Of a DNA stretch of 64,000 nucleotides, positions 47,970 through 58,271 are shown piece by piece. A program made the translations under genes and the position numbers. Position 1 is the first letter of the stretch. The number at the start of each line of letters is the position of its first letter. The stretch is from Aurantiacibacter marinus (lineage in GTDB: Bacteria; Pseudomonadota; Alphaproteobacteria; Sphingomonadales; Sphingomonadaceae): contig NZ_LDCP01000001.1 in the NCBI RefSeq assembly GCF_001021555.1, forward strand, positions 496,001 to 560,000, given 5' to 3'. A model generated the notes under the pieces. It did not search any database, had not been told where the DNA came from, and saw nothing but the letters and a program-made list of their open reading frames with translations.

Positions 47970-48692
47970 TCAATACATGTGCTGACCACCATTGATCGAC
48001 AGCGTCGAGCCGGTAACAAACCCGCCATCTTCAGAGGCAAGGAAGCTCACTCCACGGGCGATTTCACTGGCCTGGCCAAGACGACCGACCGGAATCTTCG
48101 CGACGATCTTTTCCAGCACGTTTTCAGGCACGGCGGCGACCATGTCTGTATCGATATAGCCCGGAGCAATCGCGTTTACGGTAATGCCGTAACGCGCGCC
48201 TTCCTGTGCCAGCGCCTTGGTAAAGCCATGGATGCCGCTCTTGGCGGCCGCGTAGTTTACTTGACCATACTGACCAGCCTGACCGTTGATCGAGCCGATA
48301 TTGATAATGCGGCCCCATTTGCGGTCTTTCATGCCTTCGAACGCGGCCTTGGCCATGTTGAAGCAGCCACCCAGATTGGTGCGCATTACATCTTCCCAAT
48401 CATCGTAGCTCATCCGCATCAGAGTGCCATCGCGGGTGATGCCGGCGTTGTTCACTACGACATCAATCGGGCCGACTTCTTCTGCAATCCTGGCGCAGCC
48501 GGCCAGCGTGGCTTCGTGATCGCCAACATCGAATTTGTAAGTCGGGATGCCGGTTTCCTCGGTAAAGGCACGGGCCTTTTCATCATTGCCTGCATAGGTG
48601 GCAACGACAGTAAAGCCATCATCCTGAAGTGATTCGCATATGGCACGGCCAATTCCGCGTGTACCACCCGTGACGACTGCAACCTTGCCCAT
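47970..48692 (-). CDS. phbB: Acetoacetyl-CoA reductase
   Basis: A 240-residue short-chain dehydrogenase starting at the ATG at 48692, with GGGAGAAG upstream. The cofactor motif is VVTGGTRGIGRAICESL, NNAGITRDGTL is the PhbB/FabG-like segment, and the active-site Tyr-Lys appears in VNYAAAKSG, with Ser in INIGSINGQAGQ. The latter GSINGQ, and the C-terminal NGGQHMY, identify the NADPH-dependent acetoacetyl-CoA reductase of polyhydroxybutyrate synthesis rather than FabG. No phaC or phaA gene is nearby. Confidence 0.95.
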   Translation of the reverse strand: MGKVAVVTGGTRGIGRAICESLQDDGFTVVATYAGNDEKARAFTEETGIPTYKFDVGDHEATLAGCARIAEEVGPIDVVVNNAGITRDGTLMRMSYDDWEDVMRTNLGGCFNMAKAAFEGMKDRKWGRIINIGSINGQAGQYGQVNYAAAKSGIHGFTKALAQEGARYGITVNAIAPGYIDTDMVAAVPENVLEKIVAKIPVGRLGQASEIARGVSFLASEDGGFVTGSTLSINGGQHMY

Positions 48693-48760
48693 AGTTTCTT
48701 CTCCCACTCGTTTTTCGTTCTTGTGGAGCGAAGTCTTAAGCGGGGCGCATCAAATCCGCA

Positions 48761-48786
48761 AAGAAAAACCCCGCAAAAGCGGGGCT
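48761..48786 (-). terminator. Rho-independent terminator
   Basis: On the minus strand a GC stem (CCCCGC pairing with GCGGGG around a TTTT loop, 48769-48784) is followed by a T-rich run at 48768-48761. It lies directly downstream of the outer-membrane-type gene and separates it from phbB. Confidence 0.9.
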
Positions 48787-48819
48787 CTTTGACCAATTTC
48801 TGTGCTGCATTGCAGCGTA

Positions 48820-49617
48820 TCAGAAGCGGAACTGCGTACCTACGTAGACGGCCTGACTGTCCTGCTGGTCGATTTCAGGCAGCGGCACGATATCGCGGTC
48901 CTGTTCGTACCGGACGCCAGCCGTGATATCGAGGTTGTTCGTCAGGCGATAGCTGCCACGCACATCCAGCATCTGGTCCCCAACCGAATCGCGCCTGTTG
49001 TTGGCGGCGACCGAGGTATTGTCATCCATTTCCACGCGCGCAGCAAAGCGGCTTTCGTCGCCCCGCGCTCTGGTACGGGGGGCGAACGAGGACAGATCAG
49101 GAATATTCGCTTCGGAAAGCGAGCGTGAAATCTGGGGCGAGCGTGTGACCGTCGGGATCGTCATGCGGCTCGAAAGCTGGGCAGGGCTCTGGGCAAAATT
49201 GCCGTAGCCGCGCGCCAGACCAAGGTTATAGCGTGTTGGCGCGACCCGAAGGCCGCCTGTTGCGCCTGCGTTATCGCGCGGCGCAGAAATTCCGGCTGTA
49301 GCATCCGAAAGCGACTGCGCCGTCCGCTGGTCAATCCGCACTGCTACTGTAACCGAACGTTCTGCCCGCGAGGCCGAGACCCCTGCGGGCGTGAAGCGCA
49401 TCATGCGCGCCTGACCGCCGGTTCCCTGCGCTACAAGCTCTGCAATATCGGGATCAGCAGCTGCGGGCGTAAAGGCGAATTGGCCACCGGCCTGCTCTGT
49501 GCCATCGGCACTCAGCAATCCGATCGCAAACACCGAACTGGGAAGCGCAACGGCCAGCAGCGTGGCAGACGCTGCAAGCGCCACCTTCCCTGCTACACTG
49601 TTGTTACGCCTAGCCAT
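48820..49617 (-). CDS. Putative outer-membrane beta-barrel or surface protein
   Basis: From the ATG at 49617 the precursor has 265 residues with a signal peptide (residues 1-31, cleaved near SSVFA). The mature protein is Ala/Arg/Ser-rich in the first half. The C-terminal part has alternating strands such as DQMLDVRGSYRLTNNLDI and ITAGVRYEQDRD, ending AVYVGTQFRF, with the C-terminal Phe typical of outer-membrane barrels. It is too short for a large porin, so a small barrel or a barrel-terminated domain is likely. A strong terminator follows. No named family was recognised. Confidence 0.65.
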   Translation of the reverse strand: MARRNNSVAGKVALAASATLLAVALPSSVFAIGLLSADGTEQAGGQFAFTPAAADPDIAELVAQGTGGQARMMRFTPAGVSASRAERSVTVAVRIDQRTAQSLSDATAGISAPRDNAGATGGLRVAPTRYNLGLARGYGNFAQSPAQLSSRMTIPTVTRSPQISRSLSEANIPDLSSFAPRTRARGDESRFAARVEMDDNTSVAANNRRDSVGDQMLDVRGSYRLTNNLDITAGVRYEQDRDIVPLPEIDQQDSQAVYVGTQFRF

Positions 49618-49977
49618 AATGACTGCCCTATATTCCCCCTGTGATGCATCCTGAATGAACAAACCTGAAAACCGTTTCACCGAAACGACTCGGCAAGTTC
49701 ATTGGCGCATCATCTGTGATTCGTTTTGTAATCATCGAATCCCGGTTTTTCCACTTAATGCGTCTGCGGATCGCGGGTTTTTGCAAACTGTTGCCGTTGC
49801 AGCACAAACCAATCGGACATGCCAGCAGAGTGCCGGGCAGCTATTAAGCGCGCATTCACCCCTGCAAAGCGCATTTGTGTGCAATCTTGCCACTTCACCT
49901 TGCCGCGCGCCTTGCGGCTTGTATAGAAGCGGCGAACCGGGCGTCGGCGCCCGAAACACGCGTTTACAGGACTGACA
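49618..49977. other. Divergent intergenic region, 360 bases
   Basis: This region separates the outer-membrane-type gene from the DUF3576 gene. It contains a plausible plus-strand promoter near its right end and otherwise shows no convincing gene, tRNA or repeat. Confidence 0.7.
49900..49927 (+). promoter_or_regulatory. Predicted promoter for DUF3576-leuS operon
   Basis: TTGCCG at 49900-49905 and TATAGA at 49922-49927 are spaced by 16 bases, a reasonable housekeeping promoter. Transcription would begin near 49934, about 45 bases before the DUF3576 start codon. Confidence 0.45.
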
Positions 49978-50445
49978 ATGGCCCATTCGACCTCCGCATC
50001 AAATTCCCGCACGCGTCGCCTTGTCGGCGCAGCTATTGCGGGCCTTGCCACATTCGCGCTGACCGCATGCGGCGGCGGTAATGACGAACGACTGCGGGCC
50101 GATATGGCTGCATCACAAGTCACCTCGATCGGGGTGAATGCCTATCTGTGGCGTGCCAGCCTTGAAACGCTTTCCTTCATGCCGCTCACCACGGCAGACA
50201 GTGCTGGCGGCGTGCTGATCACGGATTGGTATGTGAATCCAGAAAGCCCGAGCGAGCGGGTGAAGGTTTCGGTCGCTATTCTTGACCAGGATCTGCGCGC
50301 CGATGCTCTGCGCGTTGCCGCCAGTCGTCAGACATTGCAGGCAGGCCAATGGGTCGAAGCCCCGGTGCAGGCGGCCACGATCCAGCGGTTGGAGGACATT
50401 ATCCTCACCAAGGCACGTGACCTTAGGCGTTCCACCGTCAGTTAA
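49978..50445 (+). CDS. DUF3576 lipoprotein
   Basis: A 155-residue lipoprotein with the lipobox FALTAC (Cys31). The mature domain includes GVNAYLWRASLETLSFMPL, then LITDWYVNPESPSERVKV, and ends with a helical KARDLRR stretch, the DUF3576 pattern. It lies 19 bases upstream of leuS and with lptE forms a conserved alphaproteobacterial neighbourhood. A role in outer-membrane biogenesis is suggested only by this context. Confidence 0.88.
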   Translation: MAHSTSASNSRTRRLVGAAIAGLATFALTACGGGNDERLRADMAASQVTSIGVNAYLWRASLETLSFMPLTTADSAGGVLITDWYVNPESPSERVKVSVAILDQDLRADALRVAASRQTLQAGQWVEAPVQAATIQRLEDIILTKARDLRRSTVS

Positions 50446-50464
50446 GTCCCGCTAAGGGGCCCTT

Positions 50465-52984
50465 ATGAGCAACGAAAGATTCGATCCGTCTGTCGCGGAC
50501 AGGCGCTGGCAAGCTGCGTGGGAAGAAGCCCGCTGTTTTGAAGCGGACAGCAATTCTGCGAAGCCCAAAAGCTATGTGCTGGAGATGTTTCCGTATCCGA
50601 GCGGGCGCATCCATATCGGCCATGTGCGCAATTACACCATGGGCGATGTGCTGGCGCGGTTTCGCAAAATGCAGGGCTGCGAAGTTCTGCACCCGATGGG
50701 CTGGGACGCTTTCGGAATGCCTGCGGAAAACGCCGCGATGGAAAAAGGCGTGCACCCCGCTGGTTGGACGTACCAAAACATTGAAACGATGAAAGGCCAG
50801 CTGAAACAGCTTGGCTTTGCACTCGATTGGTCCAGAGAATTTGCGACCTGCGATCCCGAATATTACGGCCACGAACAGGCCCTGTTTATCGATTTGTTCA
50901 ATGCCGGGTTGGTGTATCGCAAGGAATCAGAGGTCAATTGGGATCCGGTCGACATGACCGTGCTCGCCAATGAGCAGGTAATTGACGGCAAGGGGTGGCG
51001 CAGCGGCGCCGAGGTCGAGAAGCGCAAGCTTAACCAGTGGTTCCTGAAGATCACCGATTTCGCCGACGAACTTCTTGAAGGCGTGCAGGGGTTGGAGCAT
51101 TGGCCGCAAAAGGTGCGCCTGATGCAGGAAAACTGGATCGGTAAATCGACTGGCCTGGAATTCGCCTTCGATCTGTCGAATGGCGAGACTCTGCCCGTGT
51201 ACACCACGCGGCCCGACACGATTTTCGGTGCAAGCTTTGTTGCAGTTGCGGCGGATCACCCGATTGCTCAAGGCGTTGCGGCAGATAGCGCAGAAGCGCG
51301 CGACTTTATCGCTCTGTGCAAGAAGGGCGGCACAACGGCGGCGGAGCTTGAGACAGCGGAAAAGCTGGGCTTCGACACCGGCATTACTGCCAAGCATCCA
51401 TTCACGGGCGAACCATTGCCGCTTTTCATCGCGAATTTCGTGCTGATGGATTACGGAACCGGCGCAATCATGGCGGTTCCGGGCCATGACCAGCGCGACT
51501 TTGAATTCGCCAGCAAATACGGCCTGCCGATCCCGCGCGTTGTCGCGGCCAGCACCGAAGGCGCGGGCAAGCCCTTCGAGGGCGAAGCAGAGGCCGGTGA
51601 CGGCGTAATCGTCAATTCGGATTTCCTCAGCGGCCAAGAGGTTGAGGATGCCAAGCGTGATGTAATCACACGTGCCGAAGCAGGCGGCTGGGGCAAGGGC
51701 ACAACCGTCTGGCGGCTGCGCGACTGGGGCGTTTCGCGCCAGCGGTATTGGGGCACGCCCATCCCTTTCATCCATTGCGAGGCCTGCGGTGTGGTTCCGG
51801 TTCCGCAAGACCAGCTTCCCGTAAAGCTGCCGGAGGATGTGGACTTCAAGCAGCCCGGCAATCCGCTGCTGCGTCACCCCACATGGAAGAACGTCGCTTG
51901 CCCCAAATGCGGCGGAGCGGCGGAACGCGAAACCGATACGCTCGACACCTTCGTCAATTCCAGCTGGTATTTCCTGCGCTTCGCAAGCCAGCCGTCAGAC
52001 AAGCCGTTTGACGCGGCGGAAATCGCCAAGTGGCTTCCGGTCGATCAATATATCGGCGGGGTAGAGCATGCGATCCTGCACCTGCTCTACGCTCGCTTCT
52101 GGACCCGTGCCCTGGCGCACTGCGGCAAGCTGGACGTGAAGGAACCCTTCGCCAGCCTGTTCACGCAAGGCATGGTCACGCATGAGACTTACAGCAGGAA
52201 GGCTGGCGCGCGGGAAGTGTACTACATGCCCGCAGAAGTGGACCGGTCCAGCGATGGAGCAGTGCTGAAGGCTGATGGCCAGCCGGTTGAAATCGGCAAG
52301 GTCATCAAGATGTCCAAGTCGAAGAAGAACGTCGTCGATCCGGAAGACATTATCCGTGATCATGGCGCGGATGCGGTGCGTTGGTTCATGCTGTCCGACA
52401 GTCCGCCAGAGCGCGATCTGCCATGGTCCGAGGCCGGGATCGAAGGCTGCGGGCGTTTTGTCCAGCGGCTCTGGCGGTTGTTCGGCCAGTTCGATGCTGC
52501 TGCCAGCGGTGCGAATAAGGAACTTGCCCGCAAGACGCACCAGACCATTGCTGCGGTTGCGGGCGATATCGAGGCGCTCGCGTTCAACAAGGCGGTCGCG
52601 CGGCTGTATGAACTGACCAGTGCTGCCGAAAAGGCCGGGCCAAGTGCAGACCGCAACCATGCAATCCGCTCGATCTTGCTGATGGCTTCACCGATGATGC
52701 CGCATCTGGCCGAACAGGCCTGGGCGGAATTGGGCGGCGAAGGCCTGGTCGCAGGTGCACCTTGGCCCGAAGTCGACGCTGCGCTGCTTGTGGAAGACGA
52801 AGTGACCATCGCTGTGCAGCACAAGGGCAAGCTGCGCGATACGCTGAGCGCGCCCAAGGGTGCGTCAAAGGAAGACCTTGAAGCGCTTGCGCTCGCCAGC
52901 GAGAAGGTTCAGCGTTCACTGGATGGCGCAGAAATTCGCAAGGTGATCGTGGTGCCCGACAGGCTGGTCAATATCGTCACATGA
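50465..52984 (+). CDS. leuS: Leucyl-tRNA synthetase
   Basis: An 839-residue class I synthetase. The HIGH motif is [16 protein letters not shown] and the KMSKS motif is [13 protein letters not shown]. The CP1 editing domain is around residues 220-420 and contains [22 protein letters not shown]-rich zinc-binding insert is visible in [10 protein letters not shown] and [12 protein letters not shown]. It charges tRNA-Leu and proofreads. TGA overlaps the lptE ATG in ATGA. Confidence 0.98.
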   Translation: MSNERFDPSVADRRWQAAWEEARCFEADSNSAKPKSYVLEMFPYPSGRIHIGHVRNYTMGDVLARFRKMQGCEVLHPMGWDAFGMPAENAAMEKGVHPAGWTYQNIETMKGQLKQLGFALDWSREFATCDPEYYGHEQALFIDLFNAGLVYRKESEVNWDPVDMTVLANEQVIDGKGWRSGAEVEKRKLNQWFLKITDFADELLEGVQGLEHWPQKVRLMQENWIGKSTGLEFAFDLSNGETLPVYTTRPDTIFGASFVAVAADHPIAQGVAADSAEARDFIALCKKGGTTAAELETAEKLGFDTGITAKHPFTGEPLPLFIANFVLMDYGTGAIMAVPGHDQRDFEFASKYGLPIPRVVAASTEGAGKPFEGEAEAGDGVIVNSDFLSGQEVEDAKRDVITRAEAGGWGKGTTVWRLRDWGVSRQRYWGTPIPFIHCEACGVVPVPQDQLPVKLPEDVDFKQPGNPLLRHPTWKNVACPKCGGAAERETDTLDTFVNSSWYFLRFASQPSDKPFDAAEIAKWLPVDQYIGGVEHAILHLLYARFWTRALAHCGKLDVKEPFASLFTQGMVTHETYSRKAGAREVYYMPAEVDRSSDGAVLKADGQPVEIGKVIKMSKSKKNVVDPEDIIRDHGADAVRWFMLSDSPPERDLPWSEAGIEGCGRFVQRLWRLFGQFDAAASGANKELARKTHQTIAAVAGDIEALAFNKAVARLYELTSAAEKAGPSADRNHAIRSILLMASPMMPHLAEQAWAELGGEGLVAGAPWPEVDAALLVEDEVTIAVQHKGKLRDTLSAPKGASKEDLEALALASEKVQRSLDGAEIRKVIVVPDRLVNIVT

Positions 52985-53478
52985 TACGCGCGCTTGCCCC
53001 GCTTGCCGCTCTTTTGGCGCTGACCGGCTGCGGCTTGCAGCCGATCTATGCGGGCGGCTCGAATGGAGTGGTGGCGCGCGGGCTGGCACAGATCGACATT
53101 GCGCAGATCCCTGGTGATGAAGGCTGGCTGATGCGCAATGCGCTGTCGGACCGGCTGGGGCGCGGCGCGAATGGCGGCGGCTCTGCCTATCGGCTGGATG
53201 TCGTGCTGGACGACCAGCTCGAAGGATTGGGCCTGCTGACCGATGACACGATTGGCCGTGAACGCCGCACTTTGCGGGCCCGCTATCAATTGGTCGATCT
53301 GACTACCGACACGATTATCGTCGATGCAACGGCAGGTTCGGACGCGGGTATCGATGTGGTCGGCAGTGAATATGCGACGATTGCTGCAGAGCAGACGGCA
53401 CTTGAAAACCTGACGCAGGAAGTGGCGGATCAGATTGTCGTCCGGTTGACGCGCACCTTGCGTGAACAGGCCCGATGA
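52981..53478 (+). CDS. lptE: LPS-assembly lipoprotein LptE
   Basis: A 165-residue lipoprotein (LALTGC, Cys17, then GLQPIYAGG). The mature part shows the family features [19 protein letters not shown] and [19 protein letters not shown]. LptE plugs the LptD barrel and helps insert LPS in the outer membrane. It lies between leuS and holA with 4-bp overlaps on both sides, the classic arrangement. Confidence 0.9.
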   Translation: MIRALAPLAALLALTGCGLQPIYAGGSNGVVARGLAQIDIAQIPGDEGWLMRNALSDRLGRGANGGGSAYRLDVVLDDQLEGLGLLTDDTIGRERRTLRARYQLVDLTTDTIIVDATAGSDAGIDVVGSEYATIAAEQTALENLTQEVADQIVVRLTRTLREQAR

Positions 53479-54509
53479 AGGCCAACCAGCGCGACTATGC
53501 GCAGGCCGCCAGAAACGCCGGTGCGAAATGCCGGCTGTTTTTCTTTTGCGGGCAGGATGAGGCCGGGGCCTCCGCCGCTGTTGCCAAACTGGTTGCAGGG
53601 TTGCCAGATGCGGGCGAGCGTGTTGATCTTTCGGGCAGTGAATTAAGGTCCGATCCATCCAGACTGGTCGATGAAGCACGTTCCACATCATTGTTCGGTG
53701 ATGTGCGCCATATTCTCGCGCGGGTTTCGGGCGAGGAAGCGCATGATGCGCTACTCAGCTGGTGCGAACTGGTCGATCGGGGCGAAGTCGATCAGGGTTG
53801 GCCGATCTTCATCATTGCTACTTCCGCCACGGACAAATCGCGCAGTGCAAAGCTGCTGATCAAGCGCGATGATGCGCTGGTAGCCATTTTCTATCCGCCG
53901 GACCTGCGATCAGTCACCGCCGATGTACGCGCCATGGCCGATGCGGCCGGGATGCGCCTCGATGGATCGCTGGGGGAGACAATTGCGCGGGCAGCAGGGC
54001 TCGATGTGCGGTTGGCCCAGTCCGAAGTGGATAAATTGGCGCTCTATCTCGATGCATCTCCGCGTTCACCGAAAACCGCCGATCAGGCGGCGTGGGACGC
54101 AATCGGTGCGAGCACCGAAGAAGACGGTTTCATGCCGCTGGTAAACGCCGCTTTGGGCGGAGAGCTGGGCAAATTGCCGCGCGAACTGGCGCGCATGCGT
54201 GAAGTCTCCCTCAACCCGGTTGGTGTGGCGCTGGCCATGGAGCGACGGGCCGCACAACTGGCGATGCTCGCACCCAAACTGCGGCGCGGCGACGATATGA
54301 AGCAATTCCTGCGCGCCAATGGCGTGTTTTTCAAAGAACACCGCGAAGTTGGCGATCAATTGATGCGCTGGAGCGGGGGGAAGCTTGAACGGCTGGTGCC
54401 GCGCCTTGCCGATCTGCACCGCTCCTTGCTTGCCAACAGCCAGACCGCCGAACTGCTCCTGGCGCGCGAAATTACCCAAATCACCCGCTATGCCGCTGCA
54501 AGACGGTAG
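53475..54509 (+). CDS. holA: DNA polymerase III delta subunit
   Basis: A 344-residue clamp-loader subunit. It opens with KCRLFFFCGQDEAGASAAVA, followed by ARSTSLFGDVRHILARVSGE and LLIKRDDALVAIFY, features of the delta AAA+-like domain. The C-terminal collar domain includes PVGVALAMERRAAQLAMLAP. It loads the sliding clamp during replication. It overlaps lptE by four bases and is the last gene of the leuS operon. Confidence 0.92.
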   Translation: MKANQRDYAQAARNAGAKCRLFFFCGQDEAGASAAVAKLVAGLPDAGERVDLSGSELRSDPSRLVDEARSTSLFGDVRHILARVSGEEAHDALLSWCELVDRGEVDQGWPIFIIATSATDKSRSAKLLIKRDDALVAIFYPPDLRSVTADVRAMADAAGMRLDGSLGETIARAAGLDVRLAQSEVDKLALYLDASPRSPKTADQAAWDAIGASTEEDGFMPLVNAALGGELGKLPRELARMREVSLNPVGVALAMERRAAQLAMLAPKLRRGDDMKQFLRANGVFFKEHREVGDQLMRWSGGKLERLVPRLADLHRSLLANSQTAELLLAREITQITRYAAARR

Positions 54510-54523
54510 CAGAACCAACTACA

Positions 54524-54533
54524 AAATTGTGCA
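54524..54533. promoter_or_regulatory. AAATTGTGCA motif upstream of the EPS initiating transferase
   Basis: This 10-mer lies 87 bases before the start of the sugar-phosphate transferase gene. The same 10-mer occurs at 58181-58190, upstream of gmd and the GDP-mannose dehydrogenase gene. Both positions are in promoter-containing gaps of the polysaccharide locus, so a shared regulator site is possible. Confidence 0.25.
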
Positions 54534-54619
54534 CTTGCGAGATTTTAGTGGTGAACCGTTTGCCAATCGTGTCTAGGTAGTTTTCCGTAAGGGGGGGCAC
54601 TCGGGATGAAGTCGCAGGC

Positions 54620-56083
54620 ATGGTTGATTCAGCGCCATTACAAGTAGTTGGAATTGCGGTAGACGCTGAAACCACTACCACGCCAGTAACACCGCCTCCG
54701 AAAGCACCGCTTCCGCGTGCACCGAGAAACGGGCTTGCGCGTTCATTGGAACGGCGGCGATTGCAGACCTATCTCTTCCTGGTTGCGCTGGATGCTGCGA
54801 TTTTGTTGTCAGTTTTCTATGCGGTCTCGGCCGTGTACTTTGGCACCTTCACCGAGCTTGCCCGGTTGGAAAGCGGCATGCTGTCGGCATATGTAAATCT
54901 CCCGCTTTATCTCACCGTCGCAATGTACAGCGGAACCTATTCGCGTAGCGGGCTGACCGATTGGCAGTTGAGTGCGATGAAAGCGATAGTCGCACTGTTT
55001 GTCTCTGCGGCGCTTCTCAGTCTCTTTGCCTTTTTCATAAAGATCAACGCGGAGCTTTCGCGACTGGTGTTCGTGCTGGCGATGATGATTTCTGCTACGA
55101 TCATGGTTGCTGCCCGTGTGATGATGGCCAAGGCGATCGTGCGACATTGGGGCCCTTCGGCGATCAACAGGCTGGTAATTCTGGCTGGTGGCCCGGAATT
55201 TAAACTTCCGCATTCGTATCACGTCGATGCCGAAGTCCACGGCCTGATCCCGGACTTCAACGATCCGCAGGCACTTGACCGGTTGAGTAAATATCTACGC
55301 AATATGGATGAAGTCATCGTCAGCTGCCAGGAAGGAGACAGGCCTGCTTGGTCTCAGGTACTTAAAGGCACGGGCATCCACGGTGAAGTGACGCATCAGC
55401 TCTCGCGAGAGATCGGCGCAATCGGCGTGGTCCATCACGATGATGTCGGCGTATCGGCGCTGAAGGTTTCGGCGCGGCAACTGGGCTTGCGCGCTCGGGC
55501 GACAAAGCGGATTTTCGACCTGGCGGTTGCAGGCGGCGCCTTGTTGTTCCTCTCGCCAATCATGCTGATCACGGCATTGCTTATCAAGCTGGAGGACGGC
55601 GGGCCTCTCTTCTTCGTCCAAAGACGCATGGGGCGCGGTAACGAGTTCTTCGACATCCTCAAGTTCCGCTCGATGCGCGGAAGTGACGCAAATGGGGAGC
55701 GTTCAGCGACTTTGGATGATGACCGGATCACGCGTATCGGCCGCTTCATTCGCCGGACCAGCATTGATGAACTGCCGCAGCTGATCAATGTCCTGATCGG
55801 TGATATGAGCATGGTAGGACCGCGACCGCATGCGCTTGGATCGAAAGCGGGCAGCAAACTTTTCTGGCAAGTCGATCACAAATATTGGCAGCGTCATGGC
55901 TTGCGCCCCGGCATCACCGGCTTGGCGCAGATTCGTGGTCATCGCGGTGCAACTGATACCGAAGACCATTTGACCGACCGGCTGTTGGCCGATCTTGAAT
56001 ATGTCGAAGGCTGGAGACTCTGGCGCGACATCGGGATCTTGATTTCGACTTTGCGAGTGCTGACGCACAATCGCGCCTTCTGA
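54620..56083 (+). CDS. Polyprenyl-phosphate sugar-phosphate transferase (initiating, WbaP/GumD type)
   Basis: A 487-residue membrane enzyme. The N-terminal half holds four hydrophobic segments (about residues 48-165) and a nucleotide-binding-like domain (VILAGGPEFKLP). The C-terminal catalytic domain starts near residue 290: FDLAVAGGALLFLSP, KLEDGGPLFFVQRRMG, FDILKFRSMR, RTSIDELPQLINVLIGDMSM and VGPRPHA. It transfers a sugar phosphate, typically glucose or galactose 1-phosphate, onto undecaprenyl phosphate to start a repeat unit. It is the first gene of the exopolysaccharide locus. Confidence 0.93.
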   Translation: MVDSAPLQVVGIAVDAETTTTPVTPPPKAPLPRAPRNGLARSLERRRLQTYLFLVALDAAILLSVFYAVSAVYFGTFTELARLESGMLSAYVNLPLYLTVAMYSGTYSRSGLTDWQLSAMKAIVALFVSAALLSLFAFFIKINAELSRLVFVLAMMISATIMVAARVMMAKAIVRHWGPSAINRLVILAGGPEFKLPHSYHVDAEVHGLIPDFNDPQALDRLSKYLRNMDEVIVSCQEGDRPAWSQVLKGTGIHGEVTHQLSREIGAIGVVHHDDVGVSALKVSARQLGLRARATKRIFDLAVAGGALLFLSPIMLITALLIKLEDGGPLFFVQRRMGRGNEFFDILKFRSMRGSDANGERSATLDDDRITRIGRFIRRTSIDELPQLINVLIGDMSMVGPRPHALGSKAGSKLFWQVDHKYWQRHGLRPGITGLAQIRGHRGATDTEDHLTDRLLADLEYVEGWRLWRDIGILISTLRVLTHNRAF

Positions 56084-56101
56084 AAACGTGTCGGTGCGCG
56101 T

Positions 56102-57040
56102 TTAGCTTTTCCGCTCTCCGGCAAGGAAAGCGCGGTAGGCATGGGCAATTCCATCACGCAGGCTGATTTTTGGCGACCAGCCCATTTCCGCCAGCATGTC
56201 TCCGCTCATCAGCTTGCGGGGCGTGCCATCGGGCTTGGTTGTATCTTTCGTTATCTCACCTTCAAAGCCGACAACGCTGCACACGATCTTGGCGAGTTCG
56301 ATAATAGGCAGGTCCTTTCCCGAACCCAGATTGACGTGACTTTCCGCCGAGTATTTCTTCAGCAAGAATACAGAGCCATCGGCCAGATCATCGACGTGCA
56401 GGAATTCACGCCGGGGAGCGCCTGTGCCCCAGATTTCGATACTGCTCGCGCCAACTTCCTTTGCCTCGTGCGCCTTGCGGATGAGAGCGGGCAGCACATG
56501 ACTGTTCGCGAGGTCGAAATTGTCGCCGGGGCCATAAAGGTTGGTTGGCATGGCGCTGATGAAATCACAGCCGTATTGCCGCCTGTAGGCCTGACACAGC
56601 TTGATCCCGGCAATCTTCGCGACCGCATACCATTCATTCGTCGGCTCGAGCGGGCCCGTTAGAAGAGCATCTTCCGGTATCGGCTGTGGAGCCATTTTGG
56701 GATAGATGCAGGACGAACCGAGGAAGAGCAGTTTCTCTACGTCGTTGCGGTAGGCCGCCTCGATGATATTGGCCTCTATCATCAAATTATCGTACAGGAA
56801 TTCAGCGGGATAATTGTTGTTGGCAAGGATGCCGCCGACCTTTGCCGCTGCAACTACCACAGCATCGGGACGGTTGACCGAAAACCATTCGCGTACCGCA
56901 ACCTGCTCTCGTAAATCGGTACTTCGATCACTTGTCAGGATTTCACAGCCTTCGCTTGCCAGTCGCCGAACGATGGCAGATCCGACCATGCCCTTGTGCC
57001 CGGCGATGTAAACGCGCTTCCCGGTGAGCCTGTATGCCAT
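56102..57040 (-). CDS. fcl: GDP-L-fucose synthase
   Basis: A 312-residue SDR enzyme converting GDP-4-keto-6-deoxymannose to GDP-L-fucose. The NADP motif is [18 protein letters not shown], and the active site appears in [14 protein letters not shown] (Ser) with the Tyr-Lys in [27 protein letters not shown] and [16 protein letters not shown] are family hallmarks. Its start shares one base with the gmd stop (TGATG), so both enzymes are coupled. Minus-strand, opposite to most of the polysaccharide genes. Confidence 0.96.
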   Translation of the reverse strand: MAYRLTGKRVYIAGHKGMVGSAIVRRLASEGCEILTSDRSTDLREQVAVREWFSVNRPDAVVVAAAKVGGILANNNYPAEFLYDNLMIEANIIEAAYRNDVEKLLFLGSSCIYPKMAPQPIPEDALLTGPLEPTNEWYAVAKIAGIKLCQAYRRQYGCDFISAMPTNLYGPGDNFDLANSHVLPALIRKAHEAKEVGASSIEIWGTGAPRREFLHVDDLADGSVFLLKKYSAESHVNLGSGKDLPIIELAKIVCSVVGFEGEITKDTTKPDGTPRKLMSGDMLAEMGWSPKISLRDGIAHAYRAFLAGERKS

Positions 57041-58116
57041 CAGTCGGCGCCCGCAATGGGCTCGGCCTTCATCAGTTCAAGATCAGCCAGGACCATTTCA
57101 CGCGCAAGTTCGCGCGCGGAGATATCGTGTTTCCAGCCGAGCTTTTCGTGCGCCTTCGTCGGATCGCCGAGGAGCAATTCCACTTCGGTCGGGCGGAAAT
57201 AGCGCGGATCGACTTCGACCAGGCAGCGACCATCGCTGGCCGCATAACCCTTTTCCTCTACGCCTTTGCCGCGAAATTCGATGGGAATGCCCGCATCTTC
57301 GAACGCCCAGCGCACGAATTCGCGCACCTCGGTGGTAACGCCGGTGGCGAGCACATAATCGTCGGGCTTTTCCTGTTGCACCATCATCCACATGCCGCGC
57401 ACATATTCGCGCGCATGACCCCAATCACGTTTGGCATCCATATTGCCGAGATAGAGTTTATCTTGCCGGCCCAGCGCAATCGCGGCGGCGGCGCGGGTAA
57501 TCTTGCGCGTGACAAAGGTCTCTCCACGAAGGGGGCTTTCGTGATTGAACAAGATGCCGTTGGAAGCGTGAATTCCGTATGCCTCGCGGTAGTTTACCGT
57601 CATCCAGTAGGCATAAAGCTTGGCCACAGCATAGGGGCTGCGGGGGTAGAACGGCGTTGTCTCGCGCTGAGGAACTTCCTGCACCAGGCCATACAACTCG
57701 GAAGTCGAGGCCTGATAGAAACGCGTTTTATCTTCAAGCTTCAGAATGCGGATCGCCTCGAGCAGGCGCAAAGTACCAACCGCATCGGCGTTGGCCGTGT
57801 ACTCGGGCGTTTCGAAGCTGACAGCGACATGGCTTTGCGCCGCGAGGTTGTACACTTCGTCCGGCTGGACTTCCTGCATGATGCGGATCAGGTTTGTGCT
57901 GTCTGTCAGATCGCCATAATGCAGGTGGAACCGCTGGTTATCGACATGTGGATCCTGATAAATATCTTCGATCCGGCCCGTGTTAAAGGACGAAGACCGG
58001 CGTTTGACGCCGTGCACTTCATAGCCCTTCTCCAGTAGGAGGTGGGACAGGTAGGCGCCATCTTGCCCGGTCACGCCGGTGATAAGCGCAGTCTTCTTGC
58101 CATTCTGATGGGTCAT
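57040..58116 (-). CDS. gmd: GDP-mannose 4,6-dehydratase
   Basis: A 358-residue SDR enzyme catalysing the first step from GDP-mannose to GDP-fucose. The NADP motif is [20 protein letters not shown], with the family-specific [17 protein letters not shown] and [12 protein letters not shown]. The Thr-Ser-Glu-Tyr active-site region appears in [17 protein letters not shown], with the Tyr-Lys in [31 protein letters not shown] is conserved. The upstream gap is shared divergently with the GDP-mannose dehydrogenase gene. Confidence 0.97.
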   Translation of the reverse strand: MTHQNGKKTALITGVTGQDGAYLSHLLLEKGYEVHGVKRRSSSFNTGRIEDIYQDPHVDNQRFHLHYGDLTDSTNLIRIMQEVQPDEVYNLAAQSHVAVSFETPEYTANADAVGTLRLLEAIRILKLEDKTRFYQASTSELYGLVQEVPQRETTPFYPRSPYAVAKLYAYWMTVNYREAYGIHASNGILFNHESPLRGETFVTRKITRAAAAIALGRQDKLYLGNMDAKRDWGHAREYVRGMWMMVQQEKPDDYVLATGVTTEVREFVRWAFEDAGIPIEFRGKGVEEKGYAASDGRCLVEVDPRYFRPTEVELLLGDPTKAHEKLGWKHDISARELAREMVLADLELMKAEPIAGAD

Positions 58117-58180
58117 CTGATGTCCTCGAAATCCTTTGTGCCAGCCTCAAGCGCATCGCTTGTGAAAGTGCAAGTGCAGC

Positions 58181-58190
58181 AAATTGTGCA
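58181..58190. promoter_or_regulatory. AAATTGTGCA motif between gmd and the GDP-mannose dehydrogenase gene
   Basis: The second copy of the 10-mer seen at 54524-54533, here in the 155-base divergent gap. The region is AT-rich relative to its surroundings and includes TACAAT at 58221, a possible -10 element, but no well-spaced -35 is certain. Confidence 0.25.
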
Positions 58191-58271
58191 GTGCAAAAAT
58201 TGCGGTTGCATAGACCCTGTTACAATCTCTAATGACCAAGTAGTAATACGTAGCCTTAAGAGGGGCATTTT

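Noticed and set aside
54606-54647. A 13-codon frame (MKSQAWLIQRHYK) overlapping the start of the initiating transferase, behind a G-rich tract
   Set aside because: A leader peptide is conceivable given the good spacing from AAGGGGGGG, but so short a frame arises easily by chance and shows no attenuator-like hairpins or regulatory codons.
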